The notes under the pieces were generated by a model. That model had not been told where the DNA came from. It worked only from the letters and a program-made list of their open reading frames with translations, and ran no database searches. The position numbers were made by a program, and so were the translations under genes. Shown here piece after piece: positions 52,714 through 63,904 of a stretch of 64,000 bases of DNA. Source of the stretch: CAISKJ01 sp046351555 (GTDB lineage: Bacteria; Myxococcota_A; Polyangia; Polyangiales; Ga0077539). The stretch is taken from assembly GCA_046351555.1 (NCBI GenBank), contig JAXLYI010000049.1, positions 1 to 64,000 on the forward strand. Direction: 5' to 3'. How positions within the stretch are numbered: the first letter of the stretch is position 1; every line of letters starts with the position of its first letter.

Positions 52714-53663
52714 GGCCCGCCCCCCTCGCCCTCGGCGTCGCCCATCACCTCGAGCACCAGGTCGACCGCGCAGGGGTGCACCGCCGCGCGCTCGGCGATC
52801 TCCGTCACCGAGGGCATCCGCCCGAGCTCGCGCTCGAGCGCGGCGACGGCCACCGCGATCGGCTTCACCATCGCCCAGCGGCGGCGGATCACCCGCTCGG
52901 GGTCGCGCCGTTCGCGCACGCTCGCGTCGAGCGCGAGGAGCCGCCGGGCCTCGTCTTCGGGGACGCCCAGGCGCTTCGCCACGGCCCGCGCGAGGGCGTC
53001 GGGCGACGCGGCCTTCACGCCCTTCACCGCGAGCTGGAGCGAGCGGAGCTGGCCGAGGTCGCCGACCGACACGTCGACCGCGGTGCCGAGCGCGCCCTCG
53101 GCCCAGCCCGCCGACGATCGCTGCCAGGTGGAGACGACGCGGTCGAGGTCGCCCTCGCACCCGAGCGCCACCCAGCGGTCGGCCGCCTCGCCCAGCGCGA
53201 GCCCCGACGCCGCGGTGAACGCCGCCTTCGCGCCCTCGTCGAGCCCCTCGCCGTGCCAGCGCGCGTACACCTCCGCGATCGGCCGCTTGCGCGCGAGGAG
53301 CGCCTCCCGCGCCTCCGCCACCCGCTCGACCGCCGCGGCGAGCGGGCCTTCGGGCGAGGCGGAGATCGCGCGCTCGACCCACGCCGCCAGCGCGCCGCCG
53401 AGCCAGGGCTCGAGCGAGCGGGCCCCCTCGGGCGCGGGGCCGGCGAGCGCGGCGCGGACGCGGGCGGGAAAATCCGCGCGCTCCCCGTCAGCGGGAACCA
53501 CCGAGCGTCCGGCGGCGAGGGCGGCGGCGTGGGCGCCGTGGCGTGCGGGGAGCGCCGGGTCGCGCTCCAGGGCCTCGCCGAGGGCCTCGAGCGCGTGGGA
53601 CAGGGCGCGACCTGCGTTCACGTCGGAGCGCGGGCTCTTCGTGCGGGGGGCGTTGCGGGCCAC
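52710..53663 (-). CDS. Protein with sigma-70 region 3-like helix-turn-helix
   Basis: The 317-residue protein starts at GTG 53663 with TAGGCT 8 nt upstream. The first ~220 residues are Ala/Arg/Glu-rich and helical and match nothing I know. The C-terminal ~80 residues contain RRRWAMVKPIAVAVAALERE and LGRMPSVTEIAERAAVHPCA, the pattern of sigma-70 region 3 (LxxxLGRxPTxxEIA). There are no regions 2 or 4, so it is not a sigma factor. It might be an anti-sigma-like or DNA-binding regulator. It is the first gene of the unit with UspA and the MBL-fold protein. Confidence 0.65.
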   Translation of the reverse strand: MARNAPRTKSPRSDVNAGRALSHALEALGEALERDPALPARHGAHAAALAAGRSVVPADGERADFPARVRAALAGPAPEGARSLEPWLGGALAAWVERAISASPEGPLAAAVERVAEAREALLARKRPIAEVYARWHGEGLDEGAKAAFTAASGLALGEAADRWVALGCEGDLDRVVSTWQRSSAGWAEGALGTAVDVSVGDLGQLRSLQLAVKGVKAASPDALARAVAKRLGVPEDEARRLLALDASVRERRDPERVIRRRWAMVKPIAVAVAALERELGRMPSVTEIAERAAVHPCAVDLVLEVMGDAEGEGGGP

Positions 53664-53671
53664 GGCCGCGG

Positions 53672-53725
53672 AGCCTAACACAGCGCGCACGAAGCTTTCC
53701 CACTCGCAGCCCGCCCGGATATAGT
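53672..53725. promoter_or_regulatory. Divergent leaderless-type promoter boxes
   Basis: TAGGCT on the minus strand (53672-53677) lies 8 nt from GTG 53663. TATAGT on the plus strand (53720-53725) lies 7 nt from GTG 53733. Both genes lack Shine-Dalgarno sequences. TATAGT is the closest match to a consensus -10 in the window. Confidence 0.55.
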
Positions 53726-53732
53726 CCCGCCC

Positions 53733-55085
53733 GTGACCAGCCTGCGTACGAAGACGACGGGGCTCCGCGCGGTCGCGCTGGCGGCCCTGGTGGTGGCCGC
53801 CTCGCTCCAGTGCAGCGTGATCGTCGGCTTCGAAGAGTGCTCGGCCGACGCCGAGTGCCGCGTCGGCGAGCGCTGCAACCCGGCGCGGCGCTACTGCGAG
53901 GTGCCCGCCCCCGAGCTCTGCAACGGGCAGGACGACGACCACGACGGCGTGGCGGACGAGGCCGAGGACTTCGGCGCCTGCGGCACCCCCACCGGCGGCC
54001 GCTGCACGCAGGGCGTCCGGCGCTGCGTGGGCGGCGCGCTCACGTGCGTCCCGCGGGCCAACCCCTCGGCGACCGAGACGTGCTTCAACGGCGTCGACGA
54101 CGACTGCAACGGGCTCGTCGACGACGGCGCCGGCTGCGTTCTCAACATCGCGGCCTCCACCGCGGTGCGCATCGGGAGCAACAACCCCGCGGACGGCGAG
54201 GGCGACGACGCGCCGGAGCACCGCGTGTGCCTCGCGCCGTACAGCATCGACAAGCACGAGGTCTCCAACCGCGCCTTCCTCGCGTGGCTCAACTCCCTCG
54301 ACGCCCCCCGCGTGTCGGTCGGCCGGCCCCCCGCGCCGCTCAACCGCACGCGCACCTACGGCACCTTCGTCCTCTACAACGAGGGCACCCCGCAGGCGCC
54401 GCGGCAGGTGCCGCTGGTGCTCCTGCCCGAGCCGAGCGACCCGGGCTACGCGCTCTCGCTGCGGCGGCGGGGCACGGTGTTCGAGACGCTCCAGGCCAAC
54501 ATCGACACGCTGCCTGTGGTCTACGCGACGTGGCTCGCCGCCGACCGCTACTGCCGCTGGGCCGGCAAGCACCTCCCGACCGAGGCCGAGTACTTCCGCG
54601 CGGCCCAGGGCGACAACGGCGCGCGGCTCTACCCCTGGGGCAACGAGGCGCCCACCTGCCAGCGCGCCAACATCGCGGTCGGGCCGGGGCGCTCGGCCTG
54701 CGTCGGCCGCCCGCTCCCGGTGGCCTCGCTCGACCTCGGCGTCTCGCCGGAGGGGACCATCTTCCACCTCTACGGCAACGTCGACGAGTGGATGTGGGAC
54801 TACCTCGACACCACGCCCAACCACGACCGGAACAACTACTACATGTCGCGCGCGCCCGACGCCTGGTGCCGCGACTTCCCGATGGGCCCGCTCGGGCCCG
54901 ACGCGGGGTCGCCGATCGTCGAGACCAACAACGCGCAGGTGCAGCGCTGCACGCAGTGCCGCTTCTCGCGCGGCCGGCGCTACACGAGCGACGACACCCG
55001 GCCGGGCATCCGCAAGTGGATGGACGCCGACAACGCCGACCCGGGCATCGGGTTCCGCTGCGCCTCGGGGGGGGCGATGCGATGA
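53733..55085 (+). CDS. FGE-sulfatase-domain lipoprotein with MopE-like Asp-rich motifs
   Basis: The 450-residue protein has a signal ending in SLQC (Cys27). Then come a Cys-rich stretch and two MopE-type metal-binding motifs (CNGQDDDHDGVADEAED and CFNGVDDDCNGLVDDGAG). An FGE-sulfatase-type domain covers about 140-445 (YSIDKHEVSNRAFLAWLNS, LPTEAEYFRAAQG, GNVDEWMWDYLD, PGIGFRC). As an exported lipoprotein it is unlikely to mature sulfatases; exported members more often bind ligands. GTG 53733 is preceded by TATAGT at 7 nt. It ends in ATGA with the TPR gene, the first gene of a three-gene operon with a kinase. Confidence 0.87.
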   Translation: MTSLRTKTTGLRAVALAALVVAASLQCSVIVGFEECSADAECRVGERCNPARRYCEVPAPELCNGQDDDHDGVADEAEDFGACGTPTGGRCTQGVRRCVGGALTCVPRANPSATETCFNGVDDDCNGLVDDGAGCVLNIAASTAVRIGSNNPADGEGDDAPEHRVCLAPYSIDKHEVSNRAFLAWLNSLDAPRVSVGRPPAPLNRTRTYGTFVLYNEGTPQAPRQVPLVLLPEPSDPGYALSLRRRGTVFETLQANIDTLPVVYATWLAADRYCRWAGKHLPTEAEYFRAAQGDNGARLYPWGNEAPTCQRANIAVGPGRSACVGRPLPVASLDLGVSPEGTIFHLYGNVDEWMWDYLDTTPNHDRNNYYMSRAPDAWCRDFPMGPLGPDAGSPIVETNNAQVQRCTQCRFSRGRRYTSDDTRPGIRKWMDADNADPGIGFRCASGGAMR

Positions 55086-55846
55086 AGCGTTTCACCACCA
55101 TCGCCCTCGCGCTGTCGCTCTCCCTCGCGGGCGGGGCCGCGTCCGCGCAGGGGAGCAGCCGGGAGTTCGACCGGCTCGTGCGCCAGGCGGCCGCCGCGTA
55201 CGACGCGCACGACACCGCCGGCGCCGTCACCGCGCTCGAGCGCGCCTACGCGCTGCGCCCGGTGCCGCGGCTGCTCTTCAACCTCGGCCGCGCCCACGAG
55301 CAGCGCGGCGACTACGCCACCGCGGCCGACTACTACCGCCGCTTCCTCGCGACCGCGCCCGACCCGCAGTCGACCGCCGTCGCCCAGGAGGCCCTCGGCA
55401 TCGCGGAGCGCAACGTCGCCCGCGCCGCCGACGAGCAGCGCCAGCGCGCCGCCGCGGCCGCGGCCGAGCAGCAGCGCGCCCTCGAGGCCGCCCGCGCGCA
55501 GACCTCCCTCGCCGAGCAGCAGCGCCTCGAAGAAGAGCGACGTCGTCAGGCCGCGCTCACCCGCCCGCGCCGCGTCACCACGCCCGTCGCGATCGCCTGG
55601 GGCGCCGCGGGCGTCGCGGCGGTGGCGGGCGGCGTGCTCGGGGGCCTCGCGCTCGCGGCCCGCTCGGACTTCGAGAGCGACCGCTCTGGCAACGCGCGCT
55701 ACGACGCGTCGAGCCGCGGGGCGGGGCTCGCGCTCGGCGCCGACATCGCCCTCGGGGCGGCGGTGGCGGCCGGGGTCACGGGGCTGGTACTGTTCCTCGT
55801 GCAGGACACGTCCCCCCCACCTCCGCCCACGGAGCCCGCACGGTGA
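55082..55846 (+). CDS. TPR-containing exported protein with C-terminal membrane segments
   Basis: The 254-residue protein has a signal peptide (TIALALSLSLAGGAASAQG) and two to three TPR units (about 30-105: AAAAYDAHDTAGAVTALERA, LLFNLGRAHEQRGDYATAAD). An Ala/Gln/Arg coiled coil (~110-165) follows, then two hydrophobic segments (about 170-190 and 215-240). It resembles the TPR/PEGA protein next to the kinase at 38.5 kb in layout. It is coupled on both sides (ATGA with the FGE-like lipoprotein, GTGA with the kinase). It probably forms a membrane complex with them. Confidence 0.85.
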   Translation: MKRFTTIALALSLSLAGGAASAQGSSREFDRLVRQAAAAYDAHDTAGAVTALERAYALRPVPRLLFNLGRAHEQRGDYATAADYYRRFLATAPDPQSTAVAQEALGIAERNVARAADEQRQRAAAAAAEQQRALEAARAQTSLAEQQRLEEERRRQAALTRPRRVTTPVAIAWGAAGVAAVAGGVLGGLALAARSDFESDRSGNARYDASSRGAGLALGADIALGAAVAAGVTGLVLFLVQDTSPPPPPTEPAR

Positions 55847-57606
55847 ACAGCTCCCACGCCGGCCGCGGCTCGTCCACGCGCTCGGAGCCCGAGGTCCCGG
55901 CGCTCGACTCGTCGCGCTTCGAAGTGCTCGAGCAGATCGGCTCGGGCGGCATGGGCACGGTGCACCGCGCGATCCAGCGCTCGGTGGGGCGCCAGGTGGC
56001 CATCAAGATGCTCGCGCCCGAGCACGCGGCCAACGCGACGGGCCTCGCCCGCTTCGTCCGCGAGGCCAACGTCGTCGCGCGGCTCACCCACCCCAACATC
56101 GTCCAGCTCATCGATTTCGGGCGCGACGCCGGCGGCAACCTCCTGCTCGTGATGGAGCTCCTGGAGGGCGAGTCGCTCCGCCACGTCATCCGCCGCGAGG
56201 GCCGCCTCCCGCCCGAGCGCGCGGCCTACGTCGCCGTCCAGGTGCTCAACGCCCTCCGCGTCGCCCACGCCGCCGGCGTCATCCACCGCGACCTCAAGCC
56301 CGAGAACGTCTTCCTCCACCGCGTCGGCGACGACGACCACGTCAAGGTGCTCGACTTCGGCGTCGCCAAGCTCACCCAGGGCGACGTCGCCGACCAGCAC
56401 ACCACCCAGGGATCGCTCGTCGGCACGCTGCGCTACATGGCCCCCGAGCAGGTGGCCGGCGAGGCGCCCGACGCCCGCATCGACGTGTACGCCGTCGGCA
56501 TGGTGCTCTACGAGCTCCTCGCCGGCGCGATGCCCTACGACACGCGCGACCGCTTCGTCCTGCTCCGGCAGATCATCGCCGAGGAGCCCGCCCACCTCCT
56601 GAGCAAGGCGCCCGACGTGCCGCCCGCCCTCGCCGAGGTGGTGATGCACGCGATCGCCAAGCGCCCCGACGAGCGCTACCAGAGCGCCGACGAGCTGCGC
56701 CGCGCGCTCAAGCCCTTCCTCGCCGCCGACCACGCGCGCCTCCAGAGCCTCGCCGACGCCTCCGCGGGCCGCTCCGCCGAGCCCTCCGCGGGCGGCGAGA
56801 TCCGCTCGGGCATCGTCCGCTCGGAGCACGTCCGCGGGGCGTCGTCCGTCCCCCCGTCGGGCTACCCCTCGGCGCCCGTGCAGATGTCCTCGCCGGGCTA
56901 TCCCCCCGCGCCGGGTTTCCCTTCTGCGCAAGGCCATCCGTCGGCGCCGGGCTACCCCTCCGCGCCCGGCTACGCGTCAGCGCCCGGGTATCCCTCCGCG
57001 CCCGGGTATCCCTCCGCGCCGGGCTATCCGCAGGTGCCTCAGGCGGTGGCTCCCTCGGCCGCGCCGCCCCCCGCACCGTCGCGTTTGGCGTGGCCCGCGG
57101 TGGCGGCCGTCCTCCTGCTCGCGCTGATCGCGGTCGGCGGCTACGCCTACACCCGCCAGCCGCCGCCCGCGGTCGTGCCCCCGGGGCCCGTGGTCGCGCA
57201 CACCACCACCACGCCGCCCCCGACGCCCACGCCCGAGGCGCCGCGGCCCGCGTCGCACATGGTCACGGTGGTCACCGACCCGCCCGGCGCGGAGGTGCTC
57301 GACGCCGCGGGCCAGCGGCTCTGCGCGGCGACCCCGTGCGCGGTGCCGGTGCCCGCGGGCCAGGCGCTCCCGATCCAGCTCGTGCGCAACGGGCAGCGGC
57401 TCCCTGCGACGCTCGACGGCAGCGCCGCGTCCGCGCGCATCGACCTCTCCGCGCTCGACCCGCCCGCCGCCCCGCCGTCCGCCCGCCCGACCGAGCCGCG
57501 GGGCGGGAGGCGCCCCGCCAACGGACGTCGCCCGCCGCCCAACGGGCAGGGCGATGCGATCGGGGGCGAGGGCCAGGGCGAACTGCCGATGTTCCTCCCG
57601 CACTGA
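55843..57606 (+). CDS. Transmembrane Ser/Thr protein kinase with C-terminal PEGA domain
   Basis: The 587-residue protein has a kinase domain at about 25-295: GSGGMGTVHRA, VAIKMLAPE, HRDLKPENVFL, LDFGVAKL and GTLRYMAPEQ, all catalytic residues intact. The juxtamembrane region contains tandem SAPGYP units (about 360-400) rich in Tyr and Pro. One membrane segment (AVAAVLLLALIAVGGYAY) follows, then a Pro/Thr linker and a PEGA-like domain (MVTVVTDPPGAEVLDAAGQR, then CAATPCAVPVPAG). The GTG start overlaps the TPR gene stop. The gene ends 12 nt before the convergent small gene coupled to pyrC. The kinase probably senses the envelope through its PEGA domain. Confidence 0.93.
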   Translation: MNSSHAGRGSSTRSEPEVPALDSSRFEVLEQIGSGGMGTVHRAIQRSVGRQVAIKMLAPEHAANATGLARFVREANVVARLTHPNIVQLIDFGRDAGGNLLLVMELLEGESLRHVIRREGRLPPERAAYVAVQVLNALRVAHAAGVIHRDLKPENVFLHRVGDDDHVKVLDFGVAKLTQGDVADQHTTQGSLVGTLRYMAPEQVAGEAPDARIDVYAVGMVLYELLAGAMPYDTRDRFVLLRQIIAEEPAHLLSKAPDVPPALAEVVMHAIAKRPDERYQSADELRRALKPFLAADHARLQSLADASAGRSAEPSAGGEIRSGIVRSEHVRGASSVPPSGYPSAPVQMSSPGYPPAPGFPSAQGHPSAPGYPSAPGYASAPGYPSAPGYPSAPGYPQVPQAVAPSAAPPPAPSRLAWPAVAAVLLLALIAVGGYAYTRQPPPAVVPPGPVVAHTTTTPPPTPTPEAPRPASHMVTVVTDPPGAEVLDAAGQRLCAATPCAVPVPAGQALPIQLVRNGQRLPATLDGSAASARIDLSALDPPAAPPSARPTEPRGGRRPANGRRPPPNGQGDAIGGEGQGELPMFLPH

Positions 57607-57618
57607 CGGGCGAAGGCG

Positions 57619-57908
57619 CTACCGGACGCCGGGCGCGCGCCAGCGCTCGACGCGGCGCGGCCACGGGGCGTCGTCCGCGCGGCGGCCGATAGTCTTCGCG
57701 AGCGCGAGCATCTGCGCGGCGTGGGACGCATCGAGCGACGACGCGTCGCCCTCCACCGCCGCGCCCTCGGCGTCGACGCGGACGCGCGCGTGGGCGACGC
57801 CCGCCGCGGTCTGGACGGCGACGTCGTAGCGCGCCGCCGCGCCATCGTTCCTGGCGAGCGTGAACACGTAGCGGACGCCGGCCGCGGGCGGCGGGCCCGA
57901 GAGGGCGG

Positions 57909-57912
<4 letters not shown>
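57619..57912 (-). CDS. Small conserved-looking protein coupled to pyrC
   Basis: The 97-residue product starts at ATG 57912, overlapping the pyrC stop (ATGA). The first ~70 residues alternate as beta strands (GVRYVFTLARNDGAAARYDV, AVQTAAGVAHARVRVD), followed by a helix (ASHAAQMLALAKTIGRR) and a Trp/Arg-rich end. No family is recognised and no signal or membrane segment is present. Translational coupling and normal codon use argue that it is real. Confidence 0.65.
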
Positions 57913-59213
<1,301 letters not shown>

Positions 59214-59243
59214 GCCGCGGCTCCTACCACAGAACGGCGGGCG

Positions 59244-61034
<1,791 letters not shown>

Positions 61035-61043
61035 CGCGCCGGC

Positions 61044-61391
61044 CTAGAACCCGCGCAGCGCGTCGTCGACGGTGGCGAAGGGCGAGAGCACCTTGTCGAG
61101 GAGCATCAGCCGGAAGATCGCCGACGGCTGCTCGGTGGCGCCGCACACGCGCAGCGCGCCGCCGCGGGCCCGCAGGCGCTTGAAGAGCCCGACGATCACC
61201 CCGACCCCCGAGCTGTCGATCAGCCGCACTGGGCCCATGTCGAAGACCACCTTGGCGCCGCCGCGCTCGGCGAGCTGGTCGACCAGGGGGCGGAGCTCCG
61301 GCACGGTGATCGCGTCGAGGCTGTCGGCGCGCACGGTCACGATCGTCACGCCGCCCTTCTCGGTGAGTTCGTAGAGGGCCATTCCGTCCAT
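61044..61391 (-). CDS. STAS-domain anti-sigma-factor antagonist
   Basis: The 115-residue protein is a single STAS domain (VTIVTVRADSLDAITVPELR, KVVFDMGPVRLIDSSGVGVI, KRLRARGGALRVCG). The conserved phosphorylatable Ser is in LIDSSGVG. Unphosphorylated STAS binds the partner kinase and frees its target. ATG 61391 overlaps the stop of the kinase gene (TGATG). A second in-frame ATG at 61382 is possible. It sits between its presumed kinase and phosphatase genes. Confidence 0.93.
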   Translation of the reverse strand: MDGMALYELTEKGGVTIVTVRADSLDAITVPELRPLVDQLAERGGAKVVFDMGPVRLIDSSGVGVIVGLFKRLRARGGALRVCGATEQPSAIFRLMLLDKVLSPFATVDDALRGF

Positions 61392-61846
61392 CAACCTTCC
61401 GGGGCGCGGGAGCCCCGCGCGAGTTCCGAGAGACGCTTGGTCATCGTGAGGTGGTTGCGCCCGTGGCGACGCTCGTAGGTCACCTCGGACATGAGCTTGC
61501 GGATGATGAAGAGCCCCATGCCCCCCTCCGACAGCCGGTCGAACTCCGGCGGCGCGTCGAGCGCCCCCGAGCGCGCGAAATCGAAGCCCTCGCCGTGGTC
61601 GACGAGGCGCAGGGTCACCCGGTCGTCGTCGACCTGGAGCGTCACCTCGACGTCCCCGCGGGTGCTCGCGTACGCGTGCCGGACGATGTTGTTGAAGGCC
61701 TCGTTGTAGGCGCTCAGCACCTGCCACTCGAGCCCCGCCCGCCCGAGCGACCCCTCGACCCGCGCGCACACCGCGGACACCATCGCGCCCGCGAGGTCGC
61801 GGTGGCGGAGCTCGCCGGGGATGCGCGCGGTGAAGAGCAGGGTCAT
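61391..61846 (-). CDS. Anti-sigma factor-type Ser kinase (RsbW/SpoIIAB HATPase)
   Basis: The 151-residue protein is a HATPase_c kinase. The N-box is YNEAFNNIVRHAY, G1 is LVDHGEGFDF and G2 is SEGGMGLFIIRKL. It would phosphorylate the STAS protein and hold a sigma factor or other target; no sigma gene is in the window. It is the first gene of the operon kinase-STAS-phosphatase. TAACGT (61866-61871, minus) lies 19 nt before ATG 61846. It is divergent from the sugar transferase gene. Confidence 0.92.
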   Translation of the reverse strand: MTLLFTARIPGELRHRDLAGAMVSAVCARVEGSLGRAGLEWQVLSAYNEAFNNIVRHAYASTRGDVEVTLQVDDDRVTLRLVDHGEGFDFARSGALDAPPEFDRLSEGGMGLFIIRKLMSEVTYERRHGRNHLTMTKRLSELARGSRAPEG

Positions 61847-61865
61847 CGTCCGTTCGACCGGGCCG

Positions 61866-61939
61866 ACGTTATCACAGCCCCTGCCCCGCCGGCGCAACGC
61901 CCTTGTGCCTTGCCGCCGCACCCCGCGGGTTGTTATGAC
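61866..61939. promoter_or_regulatory. Divergent promoters of the partner-switch operon and the sugar transferase
   Basis: On the minus strand TAACGT (61866-61871) is 19 nt from ATG 61846. On the plus strand TTGCCG (61910-61915), 18 nt and TATGAC (61934-61939) form a sigma-70-type pair. TATGAC is 7 nt from GTG 61947 and contains the alternative ATG 61935. This supports GTG 61947 as a leaderless start. Confidence 0.5.
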
Positions 61940-61946
61940 ACCCGCC

Positions 61947-62669
61947 GTGGACTGGAAGGTCGCCGTCGTGAAGCGTGCCATGGACGTCGCCGGCGCCTCG
62001 GCGGCGCTGGCGGTGACGGCGCCGGTCTTCCCGTGCCTCGCGCTGGCGATCTGGCTCGACGACCCGGGGCCCATCTTCTACGCGCAGGTGCGGGTCGGGC
62101 AGACGCAGGCCGGGGCCGACCTCCAGCGCGACGAGCTCCCGACCTTCAAGATGTGGAAGTTCCGCTCGATGAAGGTCGACGCCGAGCGGGGCGGCGGCCC
62201 GCGGCTCGCGAGCGCCAACGACGACCGCGTCACGCGCGTGGGGCGCTTCCTCCGCAAGACGCGCCTCGACGAGCTGCCGCAGTTCGTCAACGTGCTCCTC
62301 GGCGACATGTCCATCGTGGGCCCGCGGCCCGAGCGCCCCGAGCTCGTTCGCACGCTCGCCGCCGCGATCCCGATGTTCGAAGAGCGTACGCGCATGGTGC
62401 GCCCGGGGATCACGGGCCTCGCGCAGGTCTCGCTCGACTACCTCGGGCGCATGCCGGAGGACTCCGAGCTCGCGCGCCTCAAGGACACGCTGCTCAACCC
62501 CTTCAAGCTCGAGGAGCTCGAGGGCTCGGTGGCCGACGACATGCGCACCAAGCTCCTCTTCGACCTCGCCTACGCCGCGCGCCTGGAGGACTTCTGGACG
62601 TTCCTCCGCACCGACCTCGAGATCATCCTCCGCACGCCGGCCGTGATGATCGGCGCCCGCGGGCGCTGA
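61947..62669 (+). CDS. Undecaprenyl-phosphate sugar phosphotransferase (bacterial sugar transferase)
   Basis: The 240-residue protein starts a lipid-linked polysaccharide by moving a sugar phosphate to undecaprenyl phosphate. It lacks the N-terminal four-helix part of WcaJ and is the short catalytic form. It has KRAMDVAGASAALAVTAPVF (membrane hairpin), GPIFYAQVRVG, FKMWKFRSM and DELPQFVNVLLGDMSIVGPR with the catalytic Asp-Glu pair, then VRPGITGLAQVS. GTG 61947 is preferred over ATG 61935, which falls in the -10 box. The CpsD-like gene follows, so this is the start of an exopolysaccharide cluster. Confidence 0.92.
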   Translation: MDWKVAVVKRAMDVAGASAALAVTAPVFPCLALAIWLDDPGPIFYAQVRVGQTQAGADLQRDELPTFKMWKFRSMKVDAERGGGPRLASANDDRVTRVGRFLRKTRLDELPQFVNVLLGDMSIVGPRPERPELVRTLAAAIPMFEERTRMVRPGITGLAQVSLDYLGRMPEDSELARLKDTLLNPFKLEELEGSVADDMRTKLLFDLAYAARLEDFWTFLRTDLEIILRTPAVMIGARGR

Positions 62670-62712
62670 CCGATTCGGCGCCTCCCCGCGCGCCGACCGC
62701 GGCAATGGCCGT

Positions 62713-62742
62713 TTGACGCGGGGCGTGCACCGCGCGTAGGGT
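62713..62742 (+). promoter_or_regulatory. Sigma-70-type promoter of the CpsD-like gene
   Basis: TTGACG (62713-62718), an 18-nt spacer and TAGGGT (62737-62742) form the best complete -35/-10 pair in the window. The predicted leader before ATG 62774 is about 25 nt. The TAGGGT here supports reading the TANNNT boxes elsewhere as real -10 elements. Confidence 0.6.
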
Positions 62743-62773
62743 CTCCCGCGGCGCCCCACGGCGTCGACCCGCC

Positions 62774-63889
62774 ATGCCGGACAGCCCCCATCGCAAGCCC
62801 CCCGCGGACCCTCGCTACGACGCCGAAGCCGACGACGGCGTGTACGCGCAGCACGGCGCCATCGCCGACCTCTTCGCGGACGGCCCCGCGCCCGCGCCGG
62901 TGCACGAGTTCATCGACGCCGAGGCGGCGACGCGCGTCTCCAACGGGCGCCAGGCCTTCGGGGTGCGCAACCCGCGCGGCTACGACGACTTCGACCAGCC
63001 CCCGCCGCAGGAGGACTGGCCCGGCGCCCCGGCGCAGGACCCCTACCACGACGCCTCCTACGGCTACTACGGCGAGCCGATGGACCAGCCGATCCCCACG
63101 GCCGTCGGCGAGGTGGTCGACCCGCACCACGGCGCGCCCATCCCCGACGCCTACGCGCTCGCGACGCCGGGCCAGGCGCAGGTGCGGGTCGACGAGCCCG
63201 CCTACGCCGCGGGCTTCTCCTGGGTGCGGGAGAACGCCGCCGAGCACGTCTCGCCCCCCTCGCCCGACCTCGTGATGCTCTCCAACGCCGACGGCTACGC
63301 GGCCGCGCAGTTCCGCGCGCTTCGCTACCGGCTGGAGCAGGAGCCCAACGTCCAGGTGGTGGTGGTGGCCTCCCCCCGCGAGGGCGACGGGCGCAGCGTC
63401 ACCGCCGCCAACCTCGCGTTCGCGCTCGCCGAGGGCGGCCGCATCCGGGTGCTCCTGGTCGACGCCGCGCTCCGCAACCCCGCGCAGCACAAGCTCTTCG
63501 GCATCCGCGGCGAGCTCGGCCTCACCTCCGTGCTCGCCGCCCGGCAGAACGACCCGTCGCTCCCCATCGACGTGATCCGCATCTCGACGAGCCTGTCGCT
63601 CATCCCCGCCGGGCCCCCCGTGCAGAGCGCCTACGCGGCCCTCTCGTCGGAGCCCGCGGCCGTGTTCATGGCGCAGATCCGCAAGGAGTACCGCTTCATC
63701 ATCGTCGACTCGTCGCCCGTCTTCGGCACCGCCGAGACGCTCGCGTGGCACGGCATGATCGACAAGTACGTGGTGCTCGCCCGCGCCGGCAAGAGCACCA
63801 CCGAAGACCTCTCGCGCGCCTGCGAGCGGCTCCAGCGCGACAAGATCCTCGGCGTCACCTTCCTCGGCGCCACGCTCCGCCGCGAGTAG
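62774..63889 (+). CDS. CpsD/BY-kinase-like P-loop protein with degenerate nucleotide site
   Basis: The 371-residue protein has a ~165-residue disordered N-terminal region with Tyr-rich patches (YHDASYGYYGEP). A CpsD/CapB/Wzc-cytoplasmic-type domain follows (YAAAQFRALRYRLEQE, VVVASPREGDGRSVTAANLA, FIIVDSSPVFGTAE). Walker A has Arg207 where the catalytic Lys should be (GDGRS instead of GEGKS). Walker A' reads VDAALR, with Ala232 replacing the second Asp. The C-terminus (LGATLRRE) has no Tyr cluster. It is probably not an active tyrosine kinase but could still bind the membrane chain-length regulator. It follows the sugar transferase by about 100 nt and has its own promoter. Confidence 0.85.
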   Translation: MPDSPHRKPPADPRYDAEADDGVYAQHGAIADLFADGPAPAPVHEFIDAEAATRVSNGRQAFGVRNPRGYDDFDQPPPQEDWPGAPAQDPYHDASYGYYGEPMDQPIPTAVGEVVDPHHGAPIPDAYALATPGQAQVRVDEPAYAAGFSWVRENAAEHVSPPSPDLVMLSNADGYAAAQFRALRYRLEQEPNVQVVVVASPREGDGRSVTAANLAFALAEGGRIRVLLVDAALRNPAQHKLFGIRGELGLTSVLAARQNDPSLPIDVIRISTSLSLIPAGPPVQSAYAALSSEPAAVFMAQIRKEYRFIIVDSSPVFGTAETLAWHGMIDKYVVLARAGKSTTEDLSRACERLQRDKILGVTFLGATLRRE

Positions 63890-63904
63890 CGCACAGGGCT
63901 ACGG

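Noticed and set aside
52710..53663. Full sigma factor
   Set aside because: Only a region 3-like HTH is visible; regions 2 and 4 are missing.
61935..61937. ATG 61935 as start of the sugar transferase
   Set aside because: The ATG is part of the TATGAC box that pairs with TTGCCG; the GTG 12 nt later has the spacing seen at other genes.
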